The position numbers were made by a program, and so were the translations under genes. Below are positions 11,101 to 23,100 of a DNA stretch of 64,000 bases, piece by piece. This stretch comes from Acanthaster planci (Eukaryota > Echinodermata > Asteroidea > Valvatida > Acanthasteridae), in the NCBI RefSeq assembly GCF_001949145.1, contig NW_019091597.1, forward strand, positions 315,403-379,402, written 5' to 3'. A model generated the notes under the pieces. The model saw only the letters and a list, made by a program, of their open reading frames with translations. It had not been told where the DNA came from and did not search any database. Position 1 is the first letter of the stretch; every line of letters starts with the position of its first letter.

Positions 11101-14100
11101 ATCAACGTATGACAACCTCCTGAAAACAATCTTGCCTTCATTTCAACATGAGCAGATCTGATTCAAGAAGTCTAAAGAAAGTGCCCAGGAAATACCTCAG
11201 ATTGCACCTCAGAGCATCTATAATCCAAAGTTTCCTGGGGCCCTTGAGCAGGCCCTAGACCCTATGTCATAATGGCTTCACGTTATGCACCTGCCTCATG
11301 TGTCGCCCTGCAATAATTTTAGGCTGTGGAGAACACTGAAGATGTACATGTAAGATCTCTTTCACCCATGGTGGATTATAATTATCCCATTTGATCTGTT
11401 CATGTACAAAGGAATGTGCCCATGCACCAACGAAGTACATGTAAGCATTATGTTGGTTTGTTGTGCACTGGCCATGCCAAACTGATCAACTTCATGTAGT
11501 TCGTTTTTTATCGTAATCAGATTTACATGTACAAGGCATGAGGCTTTTGTTTAGTGATGGCGTGCCACAGTTTATAGGGATATGTCTATGCACATTGCTT
11601 ATTCACAGTTCTAAAATTCACACTTGTGGTAAAAAGAACTCTAGGAGGAAAGAGCAAGGACCCATTGCACGTGCAGTGTTCCCAAGACATACAGGACATT
11701 GTGCATGTAGTTTACCCATCATGCATAAAGCATTGCATGTGCAGTTTATCCAATTTATGTATCTTGTACATGTATATCGGCATTCCTAGCTTTTGCATGC
11801 ATTGAGGATTTCCTGCACTAGAATTTAGTAAACGTGTATTGCGCTAACATATGTACAACCAAAATATATGTCATCACGGGAACCTTTACTCTGGCCCTAC
11901 CCTTACAAAAATGTCCCATGCAGATCCCATGGGCATCCCATGGGCATCCCATGGGACCCCATGTGTACGCCATGGGACTGGCAAAAAAAATTGGTTGAAG
12001 TGATCACCATAGGTAATTTTGTGGATACCATGGGAACACCATGAGGCTTTTATGATCAGCATGGGAACACCATGGGGTTTTTATGATCAGCATGGGAACA
12101 CCATGGGGTTTTTACGATCAGCATGGGAACACCACAGGGTTTTTATGATCAGCATGGGAACACCATGGTGCTTTTATGATCAGCATGGGAACACCACAGG
12201 GTTTTTATGATCTGCATGGGAACACCATGGTGCTTTTATGATCAGTATGGGAACACCATAGGGTTTTTATACTCTACATCGGAATACAATGTGATTTGTA
12301 TGCGGACACCATGGAAACGCCACACAAACACTATTCAAATGTTTGCAATCATCAAGAGAACACTGAGATTTGCACTGATATGGCATCTACACAGGTACAC
12401 TTAGAGGCTTTGTTGTATTGTAAACCACATTAGCTGCAGTACACATTAGTACACAGTTTGCAATGGAATGTTGATTTGATGACTGCAACTTTGCCCGTCA
12501 CCATGAGATGCACAGGACATTCACCATGGGAGGCATGGGTAAATCACCATGGGAGGCATGGGTAAATCACCATGGGACGCAAGGAACAATTGACATGGAA
12601 CAATCACCATGAGATGCAAGGGACAATCGACATGGGAAAATCACCATAGGACGCATGGGAAAATCACCATGGGATGCATGGGACAATCCCCATGGGACAA
12701 ATGGGGCAACCACCACGGGACAAATGGGAAAATCACCATGGGATGCATGGGACAATCACCATGGGACAAATGAGGCAACCACCATAACACAAATGGGGCA
12801 ACCACCATGGGACGCATGGGAAAATCACTATGGGACACAAGGGTAAATCACCATGGGAAACATGGGTAAATCACCATTGGATGTGTGGGAAAATCATCAT
12901 GGTATATGACAATTAAATCACCATGGGAATATTTTGGGAGATTACATGGGGTTCTTAAAATACACATGCGCAAAATCCCATGGGTAAAAATCCCATGCTT
13001 CATAGTGGCCAATTCACCATGTAATCCCATGGAAAATGTTCCCATGGGATACCCTCATGGGACATTTTTGTAAGGGTAAGTTTATAGAGGGAAGTGTGAT
13101 AGACGAAAATGGACACCATGTGATGATGACGTCATTGGATGACAGGTCGAGTGACCTAAAATGTTTGTTATAAAGTCCTCCCCCACATTCATGTGGGACA
13201 AGTCTGCTAGACAATAAATACCCAAATAGTCAGTACATATGCAAATTTCCCATGCACCTATTGATATTCGCTGAATACATAGTGCACCCTGACATCACAA
13301 ACTGCATTACAGTCAAGCTGTCATAATCTTCCTTCTTACTGAAGGTAACTCAAGTCAGTGCAAGAATGGGGAGGACAGGCAGGTGGGGACAGTTTGAGTA
13401 GGAACCATATTCGGCACATCTGCCCCTCACATGTATGTGGGGGAGGAGTCCACTACATTTATCTGCCCAAACAGTTACTACATATGCAGTGTAGCACCAG
13501 TCTCAGGTGGGGGGTTGGCTACAACAGATGCACCACTAGAGTACATGTAGGTCAAAGACCAGACTCATCAAAATGAGGTCATTACAATGACTTGTCATTT
13601 GCCTGGTCTGCAGGAGGTCACCTTGACCTCTGCTCTGCTGACAGTAAGACCACCTTGCCACGTGCGGAGTCAACCTGAAGATATCTATCAGATGGCAAAT
13701 GTTGAAGGTAGAGGAAGACTTTCAACCTGTAGCCTTGTAGATGTCTGAAGGGCAAGCCCCAGAAAATAAGACAAGATGTAGATACTTGCAGATGTGGATA
13801 CCTTAGATCACGGGCCCTGATATAGCTTTGACCATGTTCATCGGGGAATGATGGCCAGTCTGGGTTGGCAAATTTGATAGCAAAGACTGTCCAGCTGGTA
13901 GCATTTTAGCTAGTGAGCCATTTTGTTTTTTAAGCATGGCCTGGCAGTGCAATCAAGCTGTGCACTATACTTACGTGTAATTCAACACTTGTGTAATCTA
14001 GATCCCAAAAAATGTGAAAATAAAACCCGAGATGAAATTCAGTCTTTCCCCATGCTTCCCCCCCCCCATTAACCATTCCAAAATAGAAAATACGCTGCAG

Positions 14101-17100
14101 TGTATGCTGGGACTACAGTTTAGAGGTTCAAACGTATCAATGCTGGTGGTTGGGTTCCCTTACTTATAAATAGTTAATGACAGCACCATATCTATTAACC
14201 TGTAACAAAATGAACACAGGAAGCTATACTTCTTACCAGCAATCGATCATACTTGTAATCAACTTTGTTCCCATGGCAATTATTAGCTGCCATGTTGCGC
14301 CCATTCTCACATGAGGAAGTCCATGGGGGATGAGGTTGACATATAATTGTTTCGGGACTTGTACTGGTTGCTCACTATGCTATCCCAGAATGAAATGAAA
14401 AATAACAGATTTCTTCTCAAAAGTAAAGGTTGACCAACACGTTATCTTTGTTTCTGTCAATAATCAGCGTAATTTAAAACTTGATTAGGTTCTTCTACCT
14501 CAACGATGGAACTAATTGTTGATCTTTTTTGATGCCATGTTCAGACTCGTGCATCAGTGCGAGCATGTTGCCTGTCTGTGGTGTACGTTGGGATGAGGCG
14601 GACATCATATGGCTCCTAGTAAATGCGACCTTCACAACGGACTGCAGTTCACTGTTTCCTCTGGAAGTAGCAACGGGCAGGAGGGAGGCCAACTCAGTGC
14701 TGGCATTCAGGGTGGCATCACTCAAAGAGGGAGAACATGTCCGCCACTGTATTATCAAGCCCTGGGATAAGGACTGCTCAAGGTTGATCACATGGTCTTC
14801 CATCCATTACAAGTTTCCCCTGTTAAAATGCATAACTGGTGGAAAAGTGTCGCAACTTGACGGTTGAAATAATAAGCTATTGCAATTGAACTGTCACATA
14901 GTGAAGCCCGTGCTCCCTGACTAAGATACAACTGCTGAAACAGAAGCAAGGTCCATGTTCCCTGCAGAGGAGCACTGCTGGTTTTCGCCAGTGCGGGCTG
15001 TATCATTCCAGGCTGAAAGACCAGTCAAGGCATGGTCAGATATGTCCCGGAGATGCCCAGTTGAAAACTGGAGCCGTGGATGGGCTGTGGTGGTCTGAAG
15101 CCTTGACAGGGTAAGAATCCAGTGGGCTCTACAACACTCATGGAAATCTTTTGGTGTGTTAGGTGCCTTGGCCGGATGGTGTAGCAGGTGGGGTGGACCC
15201 AGCTGAGTGCGGGAAGCCTGCACTGGTGCTTTCGGTGATGGGGCGAGCAGAGGTACACTTGGTCGATCTTGCTGGTGAGGTTATTTTCTCTCTGAAGCAA
15301 AACTGTGACTAATGCCTACTGGAGTTTCCAGGAGAATACTGACGCAAGTGGCCTGTGAGTTCCTCTGGGTCATGGCAATCGATAGATGGGGTGTACTTGC
15401 CAGTGATGGCAAGACATGCACGGGAAATGTTAGAAGGAGTACACTCTAAGGGGTCCTGGCTGGCTCAGTAGACCAGCAATGGACCTTGGAGACAGGGGCT
15501 TAGCCAGTGCCCCTGTTCAAATGACTAACCCTTTATCCTCGTCCTTGTTGCCAGCAGAAATGGGGCATGACTAGTTCCTAGCGTGTTTCCCCTAAACGGC
15601 CAGCTAAGGCCTTCCAATATGCTACCGCATATAGTTAAGGTAGTTAAGGGAGTATCTTGAATGAGCCTCATAGTACCAACAATAACACCCTTCGAAGTCC
15701 CCTGGAGTCCAACACTGTCTGGAGCTATAGAAAGGCTACCCAAACCTTCCCAATCCTGGCCTGCATCTATCCCTCCCTCCCTATTGATGATGCTTAGGTA
15801 GGTGAAGGAGTCCACCTCCTCAAGAGCATTTCGTTGTAGCAATAGAGTGTCAGTACATGTACTGTTCATCTTAAAGAATTTGGTCTTCTTTTGGTGGATG
15901 TTCAGGCCTACTTTTACAGACGAGTCCTTGAGTCTTGCGGTCTAGCTTGTCCTGCATCTGCTGCTGGTTGTGGGACAGTAGAGCCAAATTATCAGCAAAG
16001 TCCAGGTCATCAAGCCGAGACCAAAGTATCCACTGTATACCATTCCTTTTCTGGTCAGCTGTCATCTTCATCACCCAGTCAATAATCGGGAGGAAAAGGA
16101 ATGAAGATGAAGGCACCCTTAGCTCACTCCGGTCTTGATTTAGAAATGTCATGCTACTGACCTCATGTTACGATGTCATGAGGTGACAGGTCACATGATA
16201 TTAAATGTGCACCCTTCAAAGCACTATAGCTTCAGTATTACAAGTCCAAATCAGGTTAGAACACTGCTGGCCCTTAAGACTGGACCATGTTATGAATAAA
16301 ACTGCAAGCCACTTTTAAATGACATGATGTGTCAGCCAACAACATATTAGACCTTATACCTTCTGTAGAACCCCAATTCCTTCTGAACTTAGCAAGTCCT
16401 GAGACTGTCATCAAAGCCTTCTCTAAAAACGTCAAAGCAGCTGTATTTATCACTATGATGAACACACATCTTATACTGAGAATTGTCATGCAATATGGTG
16501 GACAAGAGGCTGATGGTAGCAGTGGTAGCAGAATGTTCAAAGCTGGGGGGACAGTAGTGAGACTACAGGCATCAGCCATTAAAGAGCTTGTCTAAAAGGT
16601 CGCTGCAGTTTAACTGCACATGGTCACGGTGGTTAAGCCCTGTTGCTAGGAACTGCGGCAACCGCATCGAAGTTCACTCACGAAAAGAACATTTAATGAG
16701 GCAGCCCCAGGATGAACGCAATTGTTATGCTGATGCTCTTGAATTATGCACGCCTGCCGCAGCAACCGCAGTCAACCCGAACATTCTATGGGTGGTGCAC
16801 AGACAGACGCTCGGTGTACAAGTGCATGTTCATGTATATCTACTGGTTATTTTTGGAATGTGTAAAGAGGGCACCGCATCTGCAACTCAAAGCGTCGGTG
16901 ACACAAATAAGGTGAATTTTTCTCAGACTGTCACAAAAAAGCAGACTCTCTATATGCTGCAAAGGTGGTCTGCGCAATACCACAAAAAATATATTTTACT
17001 TGGCAAAAATCACACATGGACAACGCTTTCCTGTATTTCAACACACACGCGGGTGTTTACGTACAGCATCGTTTGCACAGACGTGTACACCCAGGCTTGT

Positions 17101-20100
17101 GCAAGGATTAAACGATGTGACTTTTTGTTACTTCATGAAAATAGAGAAACACAGAGGCTAACCTTTTTGTTGGTTATTTGTTTACAGCTGCTATGAAATT
17201 AAACAACATTTTGCTTTGAAACTCTGCTAATTTGTTCATCAGATCAAAGGAAGTAAAATGGCAGGAAAAACTCCTGATTAAAAAAGATTCAATTTTCTGC
17301 CAGCAGGTTTTTGTCACTTCATGAAAACACCAGCGAATTAATCAAATATATTGTAATGTATTTAGAATAATAAAATCCTCTGTTGTATAAAAAAATTTTA
17401 ATGTGCATATGAGATTAAAAAAGCAAATACATGTGTGAAATCATCGATCCAGGGATTTTTAAATCACAAGGCTTTTGATTGCCTTGGATGACGACAAAAC
17501 TAAACGGCATGCACACGTAGGCCGGTGTGTACCTGCAAGAATGTGAAGACTCATCAACAGAAGCCCCTATCCATGTAAGTAGTCTTTCCAACACAAATTG
17601 TGTCATGGACAGACATTTGTATTTTATTTTCTGTCTGTCTTATGATTTTTGACACTAGCTTCAAGACATGATTTATTGACAATCCAAGTTCTAGTGTGGG
17701 ATTTCTTTTTCTCCTGCACTCTCTTGGCCAAATTTTGAAGAACCGTGGTCCTTGCCTTCTTCCCTTGTAGGTTCGGGTGTCTTATCTGTTCTATTTTGCT
17801 CTTTTCATCTAGGGATTGTTTGGCAGCCTTCTTGCTATGCACAGCTTTCTTAATTTCCATAATCCTCCGTTGTTTTTCCCTCGTCTCTTAGAGGTTTCAA
17901 CTTCAGATGATATACAAAACTTAAATTCCTAATGTTCCTAAGGTTCTGTCCACTGGCTCCTTCAATGTCTCCTTCCCAAAGAACTTGGTCGCTGTTGTCC
18001 TCCTTGCCCTTAGAGCAGACCTGACACATTGAATGGCCCCATATGTATCCTCCTTCATCCTACTACTTTTACATCTCATCACATCACCCATAGTATTGAA
18101 GGAAGATATAACCTGTCAGTGCAAAATAGAAATTTAGTTACTTTAATTAAACTCCCAATGCAAAAAATGCCAACCTGTAACAGTTCATGAAAAATCTTTA
18201 GTCTTTACTAAAACAATTTTGTAACACCATAGGCATGTTCACGTAGATGTACTCACCTGTGGGCCTGAGACGATGGAACAAACTGTCAGAACTTTGCACA
18301 AGGAAGGATAGGAGCCACTCTTCAGGATATGTGTCCACCACTCATCGATCTGCATCTCGTCTGGCATTGGGGGGAGGTGATGATCTACCATGTACCTACA
18401 TGTACATAAAGAGGCAATATTTACAAAGCAAAATTGTCTTAAAAACTGATTTAATGATAAGCTTCACAGATTTTAATTTTTGAAATAAAAAAAGCATAAC
18501 ATGTATATTACTTTTGAGTTATACAATACTTTACCTATGAACTTCAAGGTCCCAGCTGTCTCTTTCNNNNNNNNNNNNNNNNNNNNNNNNNNNNNNNNNN
18601 NNNNNNNNNNNNNNNNNNNNNNNNNNNNNNNNNNNNNNNNNNNNNNNNNNNNNNNNNNNNNNNNNNNNNNNNNNNNNNNNNNNNNNNNNNNNNNNNNNNN
18701 NNNNNNNNNNNNNNNNNNNNNNNNNNNNNNNNNNNNNNNNNNNNNNNNNNNNNNNNNNNNNNNNNNNNNNNNNNNNNNNNNNNNNNNNNNNNNNNNNNNN
18801 NNNNNNNNNNNNNNNNNNNNNNNNNNNNNNNNNNNNNNNNNNNNNNNNNNNNNNNNNNNNNNNNNNNNNNNNNNNNNNNNNNNNNNNNNNNNNNNNNNNN
18901 NNNNNNNNNNNNNNNNNNNNNNNNNNNNNNNNNNNNNNNNNNNNNNNNNNNNNNNNNNNNNNNNNNNNNNNNNNNNNNNNNNNNNNNNNNNNNNNNNNNN
19001 NNNNNNNNNNNNNNNNNNNNNNNNNNNNNNNNNNNNNNNNNNNNNNNNNNNNNNNNNNNNNNNNNNNNNNNNNNNNNNNNNNNNNNNNNNNNNNNNNNNN
19101 NNNNNNNNNNNNNNNNNNNNNNNNNNNNNNNNNNNNNNNNNNNNNNNNNNNNNNNNNNNNNNNNNNNNNNNNNNNNNNNNNNNNNNNNNNNNNNNNNNNN
19201 NNNNNNNNNNNNNNNNNNNNNNNNNNNNNNNNNNNNNNNNNNNNNNNNNNNNNNNNNNNNNNNNNNCTGGAGACCGCTACACCATCATCAGTCATGTTCT
19301 TGGAACCAAGCACTTTCCAAATCTCCCTAAGCCTTTTCATGTGCATATTTGCTGATATCATGTCTCCGGAAAATCACCATAATCTCACTGAGATACACGG
19401 CTCTGTCCTCTTGTCATGAAGCCATAGTAAAATACCTGATAGGCATCCCACATTCGAAGCGTTAAAAGTGAGCAATCGTAGCATGACAGCCACCGGTAGC
19501 TTATGAACCTCTCTGGCACCATAAATGAGATATTCCAAAGCTCACAAACCTCCTAGAGTAACTCCTTGAGCTCAACTGACCACCGATGGTCAATGATAAC
19601 ATTATTTAAGAGGCCTTCAACATGATGCTCGAAAGGCTCATAAAACTTTTTGCAAGCATTGTGTAACATCCAGTAATTCTGAATATTTGTTCTTTCTTAT
19701 CTGCACCTCAAGACCACTCTTTGGTCCTCTCATCAGTTTAGTTTATTACCTTTATTGCACAAAACATGGAAACCAACCTGTGGTGCAAAAGGGAAACCCC
19801 GAACAGGCAAACAGGCCCACTAACTGGGGACCCTTGTGTACACAAAAATAACAACACAACAACATATGTACGAACCAGATACAAAAAAGGTCATAAAAAT
19901 GCAAAAACAAATTTAAAAGTTACAAATTATAAAGCGACTGCATATTGCACAGAAGATCAAAATATAGAAATCGTAACTCTGCCCCCACATTGCATGTCCC
20001 ATAACAGGAATCCGTCAAGATGGCCATGAGGTTTTTCCAGGGGATTTCATGTTTTCGAAAGGGGTCATCCAGGGCTTTCATGATAGAGTCTGTATTAACC

Positions 20101-23100
20101 CTGATTAACTCGACAGCTGCAAGATGCTCAACCATGATTCGACCCTCATCAGCAGAGTAGTAGCTCACCAGTACTGCGAACACAGAAGGCAGAATAGTGC
20201 AGTCTTCATGTGTTTAAGAGTCTTATCACGGAAAGTTTTTTTCAGACCATGCATCTTGTAGCCTGCTGATGTTCTGTCCATTGGCAGGGAGCTACAAGTG
20301 AGCACAAGGGTATCCTTTGTACTGTAAGCTAATAAGCTGGTTCAATAACTACTTGTGCCATGGTCATAGGTATACTGTGCTCTGCCAACACTGCAAGAAC
20401 CCACGCCTGAATAAAAGAGAAGTGTAATGCTTCAGTAAATAAAATCATTAAAAAAAGTTTATCATTCACGCTTACCCTGAAACTGCTTAATTAAAGAAAC
20501 TATTTGTACATGTAGCTTCAATTACTTTTTAAAAAATGGGAAATTTAATTTGTTTCAGAAAGCATTTTAATGTAAGTAAATTTTTGTTTGGCCTAATAAT
20601 TTGATATGCTTCAATATTTTGTTGCTTTTGGGACATACATGTACTAAAAAAAAAAAGGTCGCTGCAGGGTAAAATTAGTGTTGTCCATCAGCCTATGGAC
20701 TGGAATTCTTTCCAAACATGCCACAAATGTGATTACATGTGATTTTAGCAACGATGCCTGTCTAGCACCAGCTTCAGATTTTCACGTTGAACTCGCCAAG
20801 CCTTTATATGCTAGGAGAGTTTGGCGTGCGATACCAGGGCTTTTTTGCCGCTGGCCGCATACTTGATGTTATTATTATTATTATTTATTTGACCATCACG
20901 AGAACAAACAAAGCAAAGTTCAGAAAAATCTGAATACATAACAAGACAAATAACAGTTATGAGGGTCTGGAACTGCAAAAGTAAAATAAACTACTATTAC
21001 CCGCGGGTATGCAGCCCCATCATCATGGCAGAAAGTATAGAGTACTTTTCCTGTGAGTGTTGGTTTGACAAAACACTGGCTTAACTGCACTTTCAGGCCG
21101 TCCACCATGACATGCTTTTCCAACCAATTCCATTTAAAGTTATTGGTGACATATTTATCTAGCTCTCTTGCTAACAAGTCTCCTTTTGAGAGAATTTTCT
21201 TGTTGAACTTGGAGAGCGACACGTTGGCTCTGACTTTGTACTGTACATGTACCCGTATGCACGTGTACAACTGTACACATGCACACGGTATGATACTACG
21301 AATGTGCACATGTACATGAACTGCAAAATTATGTTAATGTGATCTTCAAACAAGTGAATTACATTACTGATACTGCATTCAACGTCTGCAGGAACTAGAC
21401 TACATAGAGCAGTACATGTATCAAGCCCAGAATGCAACATGGATGTACATATACGCATACAACAATGTGAACCATACTACTCCCACGTGCACACCAACAC
21501 CGAGAACATGTCTCTATGGGAGAAGCCTGCAGCCAATGGAGCATGCGTGTGTTGACATCGTTCTCATGTGTCTGAAGTCAAATCGTGTGCGTACGGTTTA
21601 CACAGTGGTGATCGTACATGCGATGCAGCTGGGCTCAATACGAGCACCAGGTTTCACATTTTACTCATGTATAATGCACGTGAAATACCAGTCTTGTAAA
21701 ACCTCGTTCTCAGATATGAGGACATGTGAGGAATATAAAAGTACATGTACGTTGCACAGTAGTGTACATTACATACATGTACATTGTATACATGTACATG
21801 TACTGTGCATATTGTAAATATAATGCAGACGTCCGAGGTAGTCCGACGTGTGAGTTTATTCTTCCGTTTATTTTGGCATGCATGCAAATGCGATATGAAT
21901 ATTTAATTAGCATATTGTACCCCCGATTTTCTCAACCGATTCGCGTGATTCACAAGGGTCAACTTTTGAGGCCCAAAAAAATGCAATTCTGGAAAAAAAC
22001 AGAGCGATCACATCCCTGATATCTAATAAAAAAGAAAACTATGAGACAAAAATACCCACTTTATTCACCACTTTAACATGTACATTTTCTAGAGACTATT
22101 GAGTCTAAAAATTCACTTGAAGTACTTCTCAAAGTTGCTCCGGGGTTATGACCTTGAGGTTGCTGGCATGGTCAACAAAAAAATGATGTACAGGGTGTTT
22201 CTGGATATGATCGTAAACTCGGGATAATTGAATTTTAACCAAAAACATAGTAAACATGAGACACAACTAGAAGGGCAAAGCCGCCATGGCTCATTACTTG
22301 TTATGAATTTGAATTTCTTTCTTGTAATAACAGGAAAGAGACATCCAAGTTATACAAATATGGTTACTAAATCAAACAAGTAAATACTAACAAAGCTTCA
22401 TCAAAATTTTTTACAAGATTGGTTGACATATGACTGCAATACAGATGTACAAGCTATTTTATCAACCTTAGCAATACAATTCATTGTACTCTATGAGAAA
22501 AAAACCTACTCAGTGCTGTGTGCAGACTGTGAGCTGAAAGGCGCCTGTCATTTAAAATGAAATCAACAAAGAGCACCACCAAGGGAGACACAGGTACAAA
22601 GGCTTCACAGTTCTTTACAGGAGAGAGGAATGCCCATAGAAATTGGGTCCAGCTAGTACAGTCAGACGGGACCTGCATGATTATATAAGCAGTGCATTTG
22701 TAAGTTTGACAGATGGTGCATAATTAAAATTCCTCTTAAGTACTGGGTACATGTACAGTTCTGCAATTTGTATCCAACCCCATCATCCTATCTATCTCCT
22801 ACTCCACCCCTGTCCATTATTCCCTTCACTTCTTACTCTGGCTGTCCCATCATCCCACTAATCCAGCCAAACCATTATACCAACCTTATCCAGCATTTCA
22901 TCCACTTTCTTCATACATGTACTTTGTCCCCATGATCCTCCTCCTACAGATACCCCTCCCCCAACAAACATACTAATCTCTCACTTGGAGTCCCCCCCCA
23001 TCCTTTGCATTTTCCCCAAATAATGTACATTTACATTTGTATGTGTCAGAACACTGTCTATACATACACGCACACATGTGTGTAAACGCCTTCAATCGTG

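Larger units (their letters stand above)
11900..13076. mobile_element. TA-flanked foldback-like element built of CATGGG minisatellites
   Basis: The ends are perfect inverted repeats: CCCTTACAAAAATGTCCCAT at 11,900 and its reverse complement ending at 13,076. TA dinucleotides flank it at 11,898-11,899 and 13,077-13,078, as expected for a TA target-site duplication. The 1,177 bp interior is mostly repeats of CCATGGG-type words: a 31 bp array on the left (12,021-12,325) and a 23 bp array on the right (12,497-12,930). Palindromic CCCATGGG blocks lie just inside both ends. It has no transposase, so it is a non-autonomous element, possibly mobilised by a Tc1/mariner-type enzyme given the TA target. 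Short open frames in it are products of the repeat. Confidence 0.8.

Noticed and set aside
12019-12846. Open frames in the CATGGG arrays on both strands
   Set aside because: Products of the minisatellite units; equally open in several frames.
11900-13076. CRISPR array
   Set aside because: Repeats are contiguous without unique spacers, in an animal-type genome and inside a TA-flanked element.
14495-15300. LTR retroelement RNase H domain
   Set aside because: Only one weak motif (DNTVAD) on a stop-broken frame; insufficient for a firm call.
16588-17196. 202-codon plus-strand frame
   Set aside because: No motif, low-complexity C-terminal part, no splice or start context; judged to be chance.
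18501-19361. Two long frames across the N run
   Set aside because: They are open only because the 700 undetermined bases contain no stops.
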